DNA from: JBNLBS01 sp050303415
GTDB taxonomy: Bacteria > Pseudomonadota > Gammaproteobacteria > Methylococcales > Methylomonadaceae
Reading direction: 5' to 3'
DNA: 64,000 nt
NCBI GenBank assembly: GCA_050303415.1
Contig: JBNLBS010000003.1
Location: 124,001 to 188,000 of the forward strand
Shown: positions 1 to 8,541 of the stretch, piece after piece
How positions within the stretch are numbered: the first letter of the stretch is position 1
Layout of the letters: each line of letters begins with the position of its first letter
Translations under genes and position numbers: made by a program
The notes under the pieces: generated by a model
The model's database searches: none
The model's input: only the letters and a program-made list of their open reading frames with translations
Told to the model about the DNA's origin: nothing

Positions 1-301
1 CCATTTCATTGTTTCAGGCTCGGCGTCGTGCCCGACTAAAATCTCCTTTGGACAATTTATAGCCGGTCCAAATTAAAAGTGCACCAGTTTAGGGAGTGGA
101 TGTTTATTTTTGCTAAAGCATAGTGCGTTATTAGTAAATTTCCTTAGTCTGGCATGTTTTTTTATAAAGTTATACTGTCGTTATTATTCTTATTAAGAAA
201 ATTCGTATCTATATAAAAGTCCTATTAAATCAATATTTAATGTGTAATTTTGGATGGTTTATTGGGATTTTCATACTATGTGATGATTTAATTTATTGTT
301 T

Positions 302-317
302 TGGCACGACTTATGCA
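302..317 (+). promoter_or_regulatory. sigma-54 (-24/-12) promoter of the porin gene
   Basis: The sequence TGGCACGACTTATGCA matches the RpoN consensus TGGCACG-N4-TTGCA at all but one position. The essential GG (303-304) and GC (315-316) are exactly 10 bases apart. Transcription would start near 327-329, about 115 bases before the porin start codon. Sigma-54 promoters need an enhancer-binding activator; the upstream 220 bases show only a weak NtrC-like half site (TGCACCA, 79-85), so the activator is unknown. Confidence 0.8.
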
Positions 318-346
318 TGAAACAAATTGTGTTAAAAATTTTAAAC

Positions 347-388
347 GTGAATTCAAAACTTAATTCACTATAAATCATTAATTTATAG
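347..388 (+). promoter_or_regulatory. two adjacent stem-loops in the porin 5' leader
   Basis: Two perfect inverted repeats follow each other downstream of the predicted sigma-54 start. The first is GTGAATT (347-353) with AATTCAC (362-368), loop 8. The second is CTATAAAT (68th base of the row onward, 368-375) with ATTTATAG (381-388), loop 5. They share base 368. They would fold in the mRNA leader, or serve as protein-binding dyads. No terminator T-run follows. Function is not known. Confidence 0.4.
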
Positions 389-442
389 CTTTTTGTTTTG
401 AATTATGTTTTAGGAAATTTGTTATTCAATAAGGCGGAAATG

Positions 443-1630
443 ATGTTAAGACATAATAAAATTCATATCGGTTATAAATTAACTTTATGTAGTCTGATGC
501 TAAGCTCAACATTAGCATATGCGGAAGACCAAGGAGCGGTGGAAAGCTTAACAGGCTTTAATATAAATAAGACGTCTGCTATGGAAAAGACCGGTGTCGA
601 AGTCGGCGGTTGGCTTTCCATGGGGGTGGCAGGTAATTTTGATGACCCTGAAAACAACTCCAATGGCCCTGTTACATTTAGTGATCGTGCAAATGAATTT
701 AACGTACAACAGCTTTATGGCTATGTTGAAAGAGCTGTCGATACCGAAGGCAAGGGCTGGGATGTAGGTTTCCGTGCTGATGTCATGTATGGTACGGATT
801 CCCGGTTTTCACCTACCAGCAATTATGACGATAATTTTACTACGGACGGTAACTCACATTATCACAAGGTGGTTTTTCCTCAGGCCTATGCTGAAATTTA
901 TGCTCCTATCGGCAACGGCATTACCACCAAGATAGGGCACTTCTATACTATTATTGGTAATGAAGTGGTTACAGCACCGGATAATTTCTTTTTCTCGCAT
1001 GCTTATACCATGCAATATGCGGAACCGTTTACCCATACAGGCATTTTATCCTCCTATTCGGTTAACGATAATGTCAGTATTACTGGAGGTGTAGTTACCG
1101 GTTGGGATTCATTTTTTCAACAACCGGCTAATTTTTTAGGTGGTGTAAACTATACCACTGATGATGAAAAGACATCGGTTGCCATTGCATTAGTAACTGG
1201 CGATGTCTATGAAGATACTGCAAGAGATCATGATCATAACCGTACTATGTATAGTATCGTTATTAACCACGATATTTCTGACAATCTGCATTACACCTTA
1301 CATCATGATTTTGGCATCGAACAAAATGCAGCTGCTGATGGCACGACTGCAAAATGGTATGGTTTGAATCAGTATTTGGCATATGATATTAATGAAAAGT
1401 TGGCAGTGGGTATGCGTGCCGAGTGGTTTAGGGATGAAGATGGTACTCGCGTGACTGGTGCTAAAGATCATTTCTTTGCTTTGACTGCCGGGGTCAATTA
1501 TTCCCCCGTACCATGGTTGAAAATACGTCCTGAAGTCAGATATGACTGGACCAGCCATACTACACCTTATGATGACGCAACTGATGACAATCAACTGTTG
1601 ATTTCAGCGGATGCAACCATTATTTTCTAA
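443..1630 (+). CDS. outer-membrane beta-barrel porin (BBP2/OmpL-like)
   Basis: Predicted outer-membrane porin of about 395 residues. The N-terminus (MLRHNKIHIGYKLTL) is basic then hydrophobic and ends in an AYA cleavage site before EDQG, a Sec signal peptide. The mature part shows alternating polar/hydrophobic strands rich in Gly, Asp and Tyr, and ends in Phe, as expected of BAM substrates. The segments around GGWLSMGVAGNFDDP, AEIYAPIG and KIGHFYTIIG resemble the putative beta-barrel porin-2 family. An upstream TTG at 398 keeps the frame open, but AAGGCGG at 431-437 places the start at ATG 443 (440 is too close). Monocistronic: sigma-54 promoter upstream and terminator downstream. The solute is unknown. 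Confidence 0.8.
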   Translation: MLRHNKIHIGYKLTLCSLMLSSTLAYAEDQGAVESLTGFNINKTSAMEKTGVEVGGWLSMGVAGNFDDPENNSNGPVTFSDRANEFNVQQLYGYVERAVDTEGKGWDVGFRADVMYGTDSRFSPTSNYDDNFTTDGNSHYHKVVFPQAYAEIYAPIGNGITTKIGHFYTIIGNEVVTAPDNFFFSHAYTMQYAEPFTHTGILSSYSVNDNVSITGGVVTGWDSFFQQPANFLGGVNYTTDDEKTSVAIALVTGDVYEDTARDHDHNRTMYSIVINHDISDNLHYTLHHDFGIEQNAAADGTTAKWYGLNQYLAYDINEKLAVGMRAEWFRDEDGTRVTGAKDHFFALTAGVNYSPVPWLKIRPEVRYDWTSHTTPYDDATDDNQLLISADATIIF

Positions 1631-1646
1631 TTGATCTCTCCTGTTT

Positions 1647-1678
1647 AAGGCTTTTGAACTCCCTGCAAAAGCCTTTTC
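1647..1678 (+). terminator. rho-independent terminator of the porin gene
   Basis: A perfect 10-bp stem, AAGGCTTTTG (1647-1656) with CAAAAGCCTT (1666-1675), loop of 9, followed by a short T-tract. It lies 17 bases after the stop codon. Confidence 0.8.
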
Positions 1679-1790
1679 CGCACAAGGATGTGCACTCCTC
1701 TCTCTTAATTCCTCAGTCTGGCTAGATAAGCGGCTAAAACAGTGTTAATGTAACGCTTAATTTTTTCTATATTAGCTGGAGTTGTTTATC

Positions 1791-2834
1791 TTGCAGAAAA
1801 CTATTCTTGTCACGGGTGGGGCTGGCTATATCGGTAGCCACACATGTGTCGAATTATTGCAGGCTGGCTATCAAGTTGTTATTGTCGATAATTTTGCAAA
1901 CAGTCAGCAAGAGTCAATTAAGCGTATCCAGACCATTTCGTCGCAATCGGTAATTTTTTATCAAATTGATGCAACCGATAAGGCGGCCTTAGCTAAGGTC
2001 TTTGAAGAGCAATCGATTGATGCGGTCATTCATTTTGCCGGATATAAAGCGGTAGGTGAATCCTGTCAGCAACCTTTACGCTATTATCATAACAATATCC
2101 AAAGTGCTTTGGCTTTAGCTGAAGTTATGCAGGCAAAAGGTATAAAGAAACTTGTATTCAGTTCTTCAGCAACTGTTTATGGCGAACCGAAAAGGGTGCC
2201 GATTACTGAGGATTTTCCATTATCGGCAACCAACCCTTATGGTCGGACCAAGCTTTTTATTGAGGAAATTTTAAGGGATATTTCAGAGGCAGATCAGAAT
2301 TTTGGAGCTGACACCCCCTGGAAAATTGCAATTCTGCGCTATTTTAATCCTGTCGGCGCCCATACAAGTGGCTTGATTGGTGAGAATCCGAACGGAATTC
2401 CCAATAATTTAATGCCTTATATTTCTCAGGTCGCGGTCGGCAAGTTGTCTGAATTATTGGTTTTCGGTAATGATTATGATACACCTGACGGAACAGGCGT
2501 CAGGGATTATATTCATGTTATGGATTTAGCCAAAGGTCACGTTCATGCATTGGATGCTTTGTTTACTGAAGATTATGATCAAGGCTATTGTCGTGCTTAT
2601 AATCTAGGCACGGGAAAAGGTTTTAGCGTACTGGATATGATCAAAACATTTGAACAGGTCACAGGTAAAACAGTCCCTTATAAATTTGCACCCAGGCGTG
2701 CCGGAGACATTGCAACTTGTTATGCAGATCCAACTTTAGCCCAGCAGGCATTGGGCTGGCGGGCAGAAAAAAAGCTGGAACAAATGATGATCGATACCTG
2801 GCGTTGGCAAAGCCAGAACCCAGATGGATATTAG
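1791..2834 (+). CDS. galE: UDP-glucose 4-epimerase
   Basis: Interconverts UDP-glucose and UDP-galactose in the cytoplasm, supplying galactosyl donors for lipopolysaccharide or capsule. It is an extended short-chain dehydrogenase of 347 residues. The N-terminal NAD-binding motif is GGAGYIGSH, the catalytic Ser lies in FSSSATVYG, and the Tyr/Lys pair is in NPYGRTK; the substrate-side segment RYFNPVGAH is also present. An in-frame TTG at 1782 directly abuts the GGAG at 1778-1781 and cannot be the start; TTG at 1791 has 9-base spacing and gives the expected N-terminus MQKTILVTGGAGYIG. It faces proS tail to tail. Confidence 0.93.
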   Translation: MQKTILVTGGAGYIGSHTCVELLQAGYQVVIVDNFANSQQESIKRIQTISSQSVIFYQIDATDKAALAKVFEEQSIDAVIHFAGYKAVGESCQQPLRYYHNNIQSALALAEVMQAKGIKKLVFSSSATVYGEPKRVPITEDFPLSATNPYGRTKLFIEEILRDISEADQNFGADTPWKIAILRYFNPVGAHTSGLIGENPNGIPNNLMPYISQVAVGKLSELLVFGNDYDTPDGTGVRDYIHVMDLAKGHVHALDALFTEDYDQGYCRAYNLGTGKGFSVLDMIKTFEQVTGKTVPYKFAPRRAGDIATCYADPTLAQQALGWRAEKKLEQMMIDTWRWQSQNPDGY

Positions 2835-2851
2835 TTATCCTTAACGAATGG

Positions 2852-2876
2852 GGAGCAAGCCTTAAAGGCTTGCTCC
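2852..2876. terminator. stem-loop between convergent galE and proS
   Basis: An 11-bp perfect stem, GGAGCAAGCCT (2852-2862) with AGGCTTGCTCC (2866-2876), loop TAA. It sits between the stop codons of galE and proS. The T-tract is poor on the plus strand and only weakly placed on the minus strand, so it may stop transcription from both sides inefficiently or protect 3' ends. Confidence 0.55.
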
Positions 2877-2901
2877 AAAAATGTATTGTATTAATGTAAT
2901 A

Positions 2902-4611
2902 CTAAGCCAGTTTCTGCTTGATTACATTTACAATATCATCCAGTGCAATATCCTGGTTTTCACTGTCTGTACGAGCCCGGTACTCAACGATATTGTTATC
3001 AAGACCCCGGTCACCAATAACAATGCGATGAGGAATGCCAATCAATTCCATATCCGAGAACATAAAACCAGCGCGTACTTTACGGTCATCAAACAATACA
3101 TCGATACCGGCATCCAAGAGCTCTTGATAGAGTTTTTCAGCAGCTTGTTTCAGGCGTTCGGATTTATGCATATTCATTGGGCATAATGCAACCTGGAACG
3201 GTGCTAATTGATCGGACCAAATGATGCCTTTGTCATCATGACTTTGCTCAATTGCTGCGGCTACAACGCGTGAAATACCTATGCCATAACAGCCCATAAT
3301 CATGGTTTGAGTCTTGCCGGCCTCATTAATTACAGATGCTTTCATCGATTCGCTGTATTTAGTGCCCAACTGAAAAATATGGCCAACCTCAATACCGCGG
3401 GCAATTGTAATTTCTCCTTCACCGTCTGGGCTTGGGTCGCCCTCTACAACCAAACGTATATCCTCAACTTGAGCCGGAACAGGGCAATCACGTTCCCAGT
3501 TAACGCCTCGGTAATGTTTGTCTTCTTGATTTGCTCCGCAGACAAAGTCAGACATCACAACAACACTTCGATCGGCAATTACTTTAATGTTTAAGCCTAT
3601 CGGGCCAATGGAGCCGGGCATACAGTTGCAGGCCTGTTGTACTTCTTCATCACTGGCAAATTCAACTGGTGAGGAAATGCCTTCAATTTTTTGTGCCTTG
3701 ATTTCATTCAGTTCATGATCGCCTCTAAGCAGAAGGGCAACAAGAGTATCATCTTCACCTTTAACAATCAGGGTTTTAATACAGTCTGAAGCAGCAACAT
3801 CCAAGAACTGACTGACCTCCTCGATACTGTGTTGTTGGGGGGTATCAATTAGGGTTAATTCGCTGTTGGGTGTTGCGCGTTCTGACGTTGTAGCCAGTGC
3901 TTCAGCCTTTTCGATATTGGCTGCGTAATCAGTTTTTGTTGAGAAAGCAATCGCATCTTCACCTGAATCGGCCAAGACATGAAATTCATGTGAAACCGCT
4001 CCACCTATAGCGCCGGAATCAGCAATAACAGCACGAAATTGCAAACCTAAACGGTTAAAAATATTGGTGTATGCCTGATACATAACATCGTAGGTTTGTT
4101 GTAAAGATTGTTCATCCATATGGAATGAATAAGCATCTTTCATGACAAATTCACGTGAACGCATAATGCCAAACCGAGGACGGATCTCATCACGAAATTT
4201 AGTTTGTACCTGGTAATATGTAATTGGCAATTGTTTGTAGCTTTGCAGTTCATTCCTTGCCAAATCGGTGATGATTTCTTCATGGGTCGGGCCAAGGCAA
4301 AAGTCTCTGTCATGGCGGTCTTTTAATCGAGCTAGTTCAGGACCGTACTGTTCCCAACGCCCTGTTTCCTGCCAAAGTTCAGCCGGTTGTAATGCGGGCA
4401 TTAACACTTCCAATGCACCTGCTTTAGCCATTTCTTCACGGGTGATTTGTTCAACTTTACGTAAAACCTTTAAACCTAGCGGCAGCCATGTGTAGAGTCC
4501 AGCCGCCAGTTTACGGATCAGACCTGCTCTAATCATAAGTTTATGGCTGGCAATTTCTGCATCAGCCGGAGTTTCTTTAACAGTGTTAAGAGGGAATTGT
4601 GTCGTACGCAT
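2902..4611 (-). CDS. proS: prolyl-tRNA synthetase
   Basis: Class II aminoacyl-tRNA synthetase of 569 residues charging tRNA-Pro. It is the bacterial form with the YbaK-like editing insertion in the middle (about residues 220-400), which removes mischarged alanine. Class II motif 2 is visible as FRDEIRPRFGIMRSREF and motif 3 as GCYGIGISRVVAA; the C-terminal anticodon-binding domain contains DDRKVRAGFMFSDMELIGIP. Length and domain order match E. coli ProS. It starts at ATG 4611 with the usual MRTTQFPLNT N-terminus. It appears monocistronic. Confidence 0.96.
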   Translation of the reverse strand: MRTTQFPLNTVKETPADAEIASHKLMIRAGLIRKLAAGLYTWLPLGLKVLRKVEQITREEMAKAGALEVLMPALQPAELWQETGRWEQYGPELARLKDRHDRDFCLGPTHEEIITDLARNELQSYKQLPITYYQVQTKFRDEIRPRFGIMRSREFVMKDAYSFHMDEQSLQQTYDVMYQAYTNIFNRLGLQFRAVIADSGAIGGAVSHEFHVLADSGEDAIAFSTKTDYAANIEKAEALATTSERATPNSELTLIDTPQQHSIEEVSQFLDVAASDCIKTLIVKGEDDTLVALLLRGDHELNEIKAQKIEGISSPVEFASDEEVQQACNCMPGSIGPIGLNIKVIADRSVVVMSDFVCGANQEDKHYRGVNWERDCPVPAQVEDIRLVVEGDPSPDGEGEITIARGIEVGHIFQLGTKYSESMKASVINEAGKTQTMIMGCYGIGISRVVAAAIEQSHDDKGIIWSDQLAPFQVALCPMNMHKSERLKQAAEKLYQELLDAGIDVLFDDRKVRAGFMFSDMELIGIPHRIVIGDRGLDNNIVEYRARTDSENQDIALDDIVNVIKQKLA

Positions 4612-4882
4612 TATGTCTTTTCATAAAATTAGTAAGATAAACGCCTATTCTACCGACTAATTAAGCTTTTAGTCATTATCTGGATAAATAAATATTCTTC
4701 GTGGCAATACTGGCGTTAGTAGCCGGCTAACAGTGTATTACTTTGAAACTCAGCAGTATTGAATTTATGTTAGAATTTTGCCGATTAAATTGTTTTCTCT
4801 TAACAGCATAGCGTTCATGTTAAATAATTCTGTTTCTAATTTGTACAGATTCTACGTAATAGACTAATAATGAGGCCGTTTA
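4612..4882. other. divergent promoter region between proS and the MASE1 GGDEF-EAL gene
   Basis: 271 AT-rich bases without a gene. They must carry promoters for proS (leftward) and the next gene (rightward). A 10-bp palindrome TAGCCGGCTA lies inside a GTTAG/CTAAC dyad near 4718-4734. No consensus promoter is clear enough to call. Confidence 0.3.
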
Positions 4883-7800
4883 GTGCATGTCCAAAATCGA
4901 ATGGTTAATCATCTGTTGCGTTTTTTGATAACCGCTTTACTTTTTTATTATTCCGGTAAATTTGCATTAACTTTAGCATTACCGCCCAGTAATGCTTCAT
5001 CGATTTGGCCTCCTGCCGGAATTGGCTTTGCAGCAGTTTTATTATGGGGCTACTATGTACTGCCAGCTATATTTATTGCAGAACTGTTGATTGATATTCA
5101 ATTGTTTCATGCTTCAATTTCATTTGATTCTCCGCAAGAAATGCTGATTTTGCTGTTAGCTCCCGCAAATAATGTATTAAGAAGCTGGTTGGCCTGTGTA
5201 TTGGTTAAAAAAATTTTAGGTCCGCTCAATGGTTTGATTTCTGCGCGATCAATTATTCTGTTTTTTTTACTGGCCGGACCGATTGCCTGTTTTTTACCTG
5301 CTTTAATTAATATTTATACTCTTTTATATTCAGGCGTTATCACTCAGGCTGATTTTGTCTTTTCTTTTTTAACTTGGTGGTCTGGAGATTGTATAGGCAT
5401 AGCTGTTTTCACCCCGATATTTTTTATTATCTTTGATCGAAGTAATTCTATTTGGAAACAACGACGTCTTTCTTTGGGAATCCCCTTGGTTTTTGTCTGT
5501 GTGTTGGGGGCCGTGATGTATTTGTTTTTTCAACAGCGTGAAACAGAACGATTACAGAGCTTACTGAGTACTAAAAGCCAAGTGGCGGAAACCCAACTCT
5601 TAGAAGAATATCAAAATCATGTCAGTATTTTGTATGCATTTAAGAGTTTTTTCACTGCATCTGAAGAAGTAAATAAAACTGAATTTAACCAGTTTTCCTT
5701 TTGGTTTTTAAAAAAACATCCTGACATCGTCCGTATTGACTGGATTGAGATTAATGATTTGAATTCCCCTGAAAATCTGTTTGATTTTAAGTTTAGTGTT
5801 TTTAACCAAGGTTACGAGAGCAGTAATTTAAACAATTTAAAACAGGCGTTGCTATCAGGCTTAACTACTAAATCGGATAGTTTGGTAAAAAGCTACTACA
5901 CGCCAGGTAATCGTGAGTTTGTATTGTTTTTACCTGTTCTTTCAACTAACAATCGGGCAACAAGCCAGTTAAAAGGCTATTTCAGTATGTTGGTTAATCT
6001 GGATTCATTTATAACTATGGCTCTAGATAAAAAACTACTGGAACATATTATTTTTAAAATACTGGCCTCAGATAATGAGTCGGAGGGGGTAATTTATCAA
6101 TCAGCACACAAACCAGAAAACGACCCATTAGAATTAACGGCAAGACTGCAGTTAAATCTGGGAGAGCAACGTTGGCGTTTGGAATTAATTCCCAGCGATA
6201 CTTTTTTGAGTAAATACTATTCCTGGTCTGTCTGGGTTGTTTTAGCCGGCGGTATGATCTTTAGCAGTATTCTTAGTATTGGTCTTTTAGTCTTAACCGG
6301 TCAGGCTGAGTCAATCCGAAATGAAGTTAGTAGGCGTACCGATGAATTGAAACAAAGTCATCGCAAGTTACGCGTTAGTGAAGAAAAGTTCAGGCGTTTG
6401 GTATCGACTCAGTCTGCAATTTTCTGGCAGGTTAATCCAGATACTTATGAATTTACCTTTATTAGTGATGAAGTTGAAAAGATTCTTGGCTATCCAAAGG
6501 AGCAATGGTTAAACGATGCTTATTTTTGGCAGCAGCATATTCATCCAGATGATAGGGAATACGCTAAACAATTTTGTTTACAGCAAACTAAATTGTTAAA
6601 AAATCACGAGTTTGAATATCGGATGATAGCTCAGAATGGAACTATTGTTTGGTTAAAGGAAATTGTCAACCTGGTTATTGAGAATGGCAAGGTTACCCAG
6701 ATGTTTGGTTTTATGACTGATATCAGTACACAAAAGCGGTTAGAAGAACAATTAAGGCTGGCGGCGATTACCTTTGAGTGTAAAGAAGGCATTATGATTA
6801 CCAATAAGGACGGTAATATATTGCGGGTTAATAAATCTTTTACTGAGATAACTGGCTTTTCTGCCGATGAAATTGAGGGGCAAAATCCTAGAATACTTAA
6901 ATCGAATCGACATGATTTGCAATTTTATAATAAATTTTGGAGTTCATTGTTACTTAAAGGGTTTGTTGAGGGCGAGATTTGGAATCGACGAAAAAATGGT
7001 GAAATTTACCCAGAGTGGCAGGCAGTCACAGCAGTAAAAGATGAAACAGGTGAAATCACTCATTTTGTATCTATTTTTACCGATATCACTGAGAAAAAAG
7101 ACATAGAAAACCGTATCTATAATATGGCTTTTTATGACCCATTAACGTCTTTGCCCAACAGAAGACTGTTAATGGAAAAGTTGGGGCAGGAGCTTTCGGC
7201 CAGTAAACGACATAACCTATTTGGAGCAGTGCTTTTTCTGGATCTGGATGATTTTAAGTTATTAAATGACTCCCTGGGGCATCATGTCGGCGATGATTTA
7301 TTGGTACAGGTAGCAATCAGATTAGCTGACTCGGTAAGGCAAGAAGATATTGTCTCGCGTTTAGGGGGGGATGAATTCGTTATTCTACTGCATGCAAATA
7401 GTAAGGATGCTGAGCAAGCGGCTGATCATGCCTTAACGGTAGCAGAGAAAATCCGGGAGATTCTTAATGAACCGTATTTTTTAACTGAATATCAGCATCA
7501 GCTTTCATCCAGTATCGGTATTGCCTTGTTTCCAGAACAGAATGAAATGCCTGAAACAGTGCTTCAGCAGGCGGATACTGCTATGTATCGTTCTAAATCC
7601 AGTGGCCGAAATGCTATTAGTTTTTTTCACCCGAGCATGCAACAGGCGGCGGATAAGCGTTTATTAATAGAAAAGGAATTGAGAGTGGCTTTGGAAGAAA
7701 ATCAGTTCTATCTGGTTTATCAGCCACAGGTAGATGCAGATGAACAGTTGTTAGGTTTAGAAGCTTTATTACGCTGGGGGCATCCTGATAAAGGGGTTAT

Positions 7801-8437
7801 TTCACCGGGTGAGTTTATAGCTGTTGCCGAAGAAAGCCAGCTTATTTTATCGATTGGCGAATGGGTTTTACAGCAGGTGTGTGAACAAGTAAAAGCCTGG
7901 CAATTGCAGGCCTTTGATATTCCATATGTTGCAGTCAATGTCAGCTCCAGACAGTTTAGACAAGTCGATTTTGTCGAACTGGTCAGAAAGTATATTGATA
8001 AAACAGGCATTGAACCGACTCGACTGCAACTTGAATTAACCGAAGGTGTGATGATTGACGATATAAATGAAACCATAAAAAAAATGCAGGCATTGAAAAG
8101 GATAGGGGTATCTATTGCAGTCGATGATTTTGGTACGGGCTATTCTTCACTGGCGTATTTAAAACAATTACCGCTGGATGCACTTAAGATCGACCAAGGT
8201 TTTGTCAGGGACATATTAACTGATAAAAATGATTGCATCATCGTTGAAACCATTATTGATATGGCAAAAAATATGCGACTAAAAGTGATTGCTGAAGGTG
8301 TCGAAACGAAGGAGCAGTTTGTATTTTTAAACAATAAGGGAGGGGTAAGTTTTCAAGGGTATTATTTTAGTCTCCCTTTATTGGCTGAAGAAGTTTTTGA
8401 AAAATATGTGGATAAAGAAAGTGCTGAATTTAATTAA
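4883..8437 (+). CDS. MASE1-CHASE-PAS-PAS-GGDEF-EAL cyclic-di-GMP enzyme
   Basis: Membrane sensor of 1184 residues. Order: MASE1 integral membrane sensor (about 10-195, signature WPPAGIGFAAVLLWG), a TM segment, a periplasmic CHASE-like domain (about 240-400), TM near 450-475, two PAS domains (about 505-620 and 630-750), GGDEF (755-915) and EAL (930-1175). The GGDEF signature is intact at 828-832, with a product-inhibition I-site RQED exactly five residues upstream. EAL is intact at 960-962 and the DDFGTGYSS loop is present. Both cyclase and phosphodiesterase activity look possible; which dominates cannot be read. GTG start with GAGG 7 bases upstream. It faces a MASE1 paralogue. Confidence 0.9.
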   Translation: MHVQNRMVNHLLRFLITALLFYYSGKFALTLALPPSNASSIWPPAGIGFAAVLLWGYYVLPAIFIAELLIDIQLFHASISFDSPQEMLILLLAPANNVLRSWLACVLVKKILGPLNGLISARSIILFFLLAGPIACFLPALINIYTLLYSGVITQADFVFSFLTWWSGDCIGIAVFTPIFFIIFDRSNSIWKQRRLSLGIPLVFVCVLGAVMYLFFQQRETERLQSLLSTKSQVAETQLLEEYQNHVSILYAFKSFFTASEEVNKTEFNQFSFWFLKKHPDIVRIDWIEINDLNSPENLFDFKFSVFNQGYESSNLNNLKQALLSGLTTKSDSLVKSYYTPGNREFVLFLPVLSTNNRATSQLKGYFSMLVNLDSFITMALDKKLLEHIIFKILASDNESEGVIYQSAHKPENDPLELTARLQLNLGEQRWRLELIPSDTFLSKYYSWSVWVVLAGGMIFSSILSIGLLVLTGQAESIRNEVSRRTDELKQSHRKLRVSEEKFRRLVSTQSAIFWQVNPDTYEFTFISDEVEKILGYPKEQWLNDAYFWQQHIHPDDREYAKQFCLQQTKLLKNHEFEYRMIAQNGTIVWLKEIVNLVIENGKVTQMFGFMTDISTQKRLEEQLRLAAITFECKEGIMITNKDGNILRVNKSFTEITGFSADEIEGQNPRILKSNRHDLQFYNKFWSSLLLKGFVEGEIWNRRKNGEIYPEWQAVTAVKDETGEITHFVSIFTDITEKKDIENRIYNMAFYDPLTSLPNRRLLMEKLGQELSASKRHNLFGAVLFLDLDDFKLLNDSLGHHVGDDLLVQVAIRLADSVRQEDIVSRLGGDEFVILLHANSKDAEQAADHALTVAEKIREILNEPYFLTEYQHQLSSSIGIALFPEQNEMPETVLQQADTAMYRSKSSGRNAISFFHPSMQQAADKRLLIEKELRVALEENQFYLVYQPQVDADEQLLGLEALLRWGHPDKGVISPGEFIAVAEESQLILSIGEWVLQQVCEQVKAWQLQAFDIPYVAVNVSSRQFRQVDFVELVRKYIDKTGIEPTRLQLELTEGVMIDDINETIKKMQALKRIGVSIAVDDFGTGYSSLAYLKQLPLDALKIDQGFVRDILTDKNDCIIVETIIDMAKNMRLKVIAEGVETKEQFVFLNNKGGVSFQGYYFSLPLLAEEVFEKYVDKESAEFN

Positions 8438-8541
8438 TTCATAGGTACAGAAAACAAACATAACATTTGGAGCTCAGCGTTAAAACAGATTGATTATTTG
8501 TTCTGGTTGTTTGAGTAATAAGCTCAATGGAATGTTATGGG

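Noticed and set aside
47..72. Inverted repeat TTTGGAC / GTCCAAA near the left edge
   Set aside because: Seven bases only, no terminator T-run and no transposase nearby. It cannot be told from chance.
1..76. Open frame on the minus strand running off the left edge (includes CPKEILVGHDAEPE)
   Set aside because: Only about 23 codons after a stop, with no start codon except ATG at base 8. It may be a gene end or start outside the window, but nothing can be identified.
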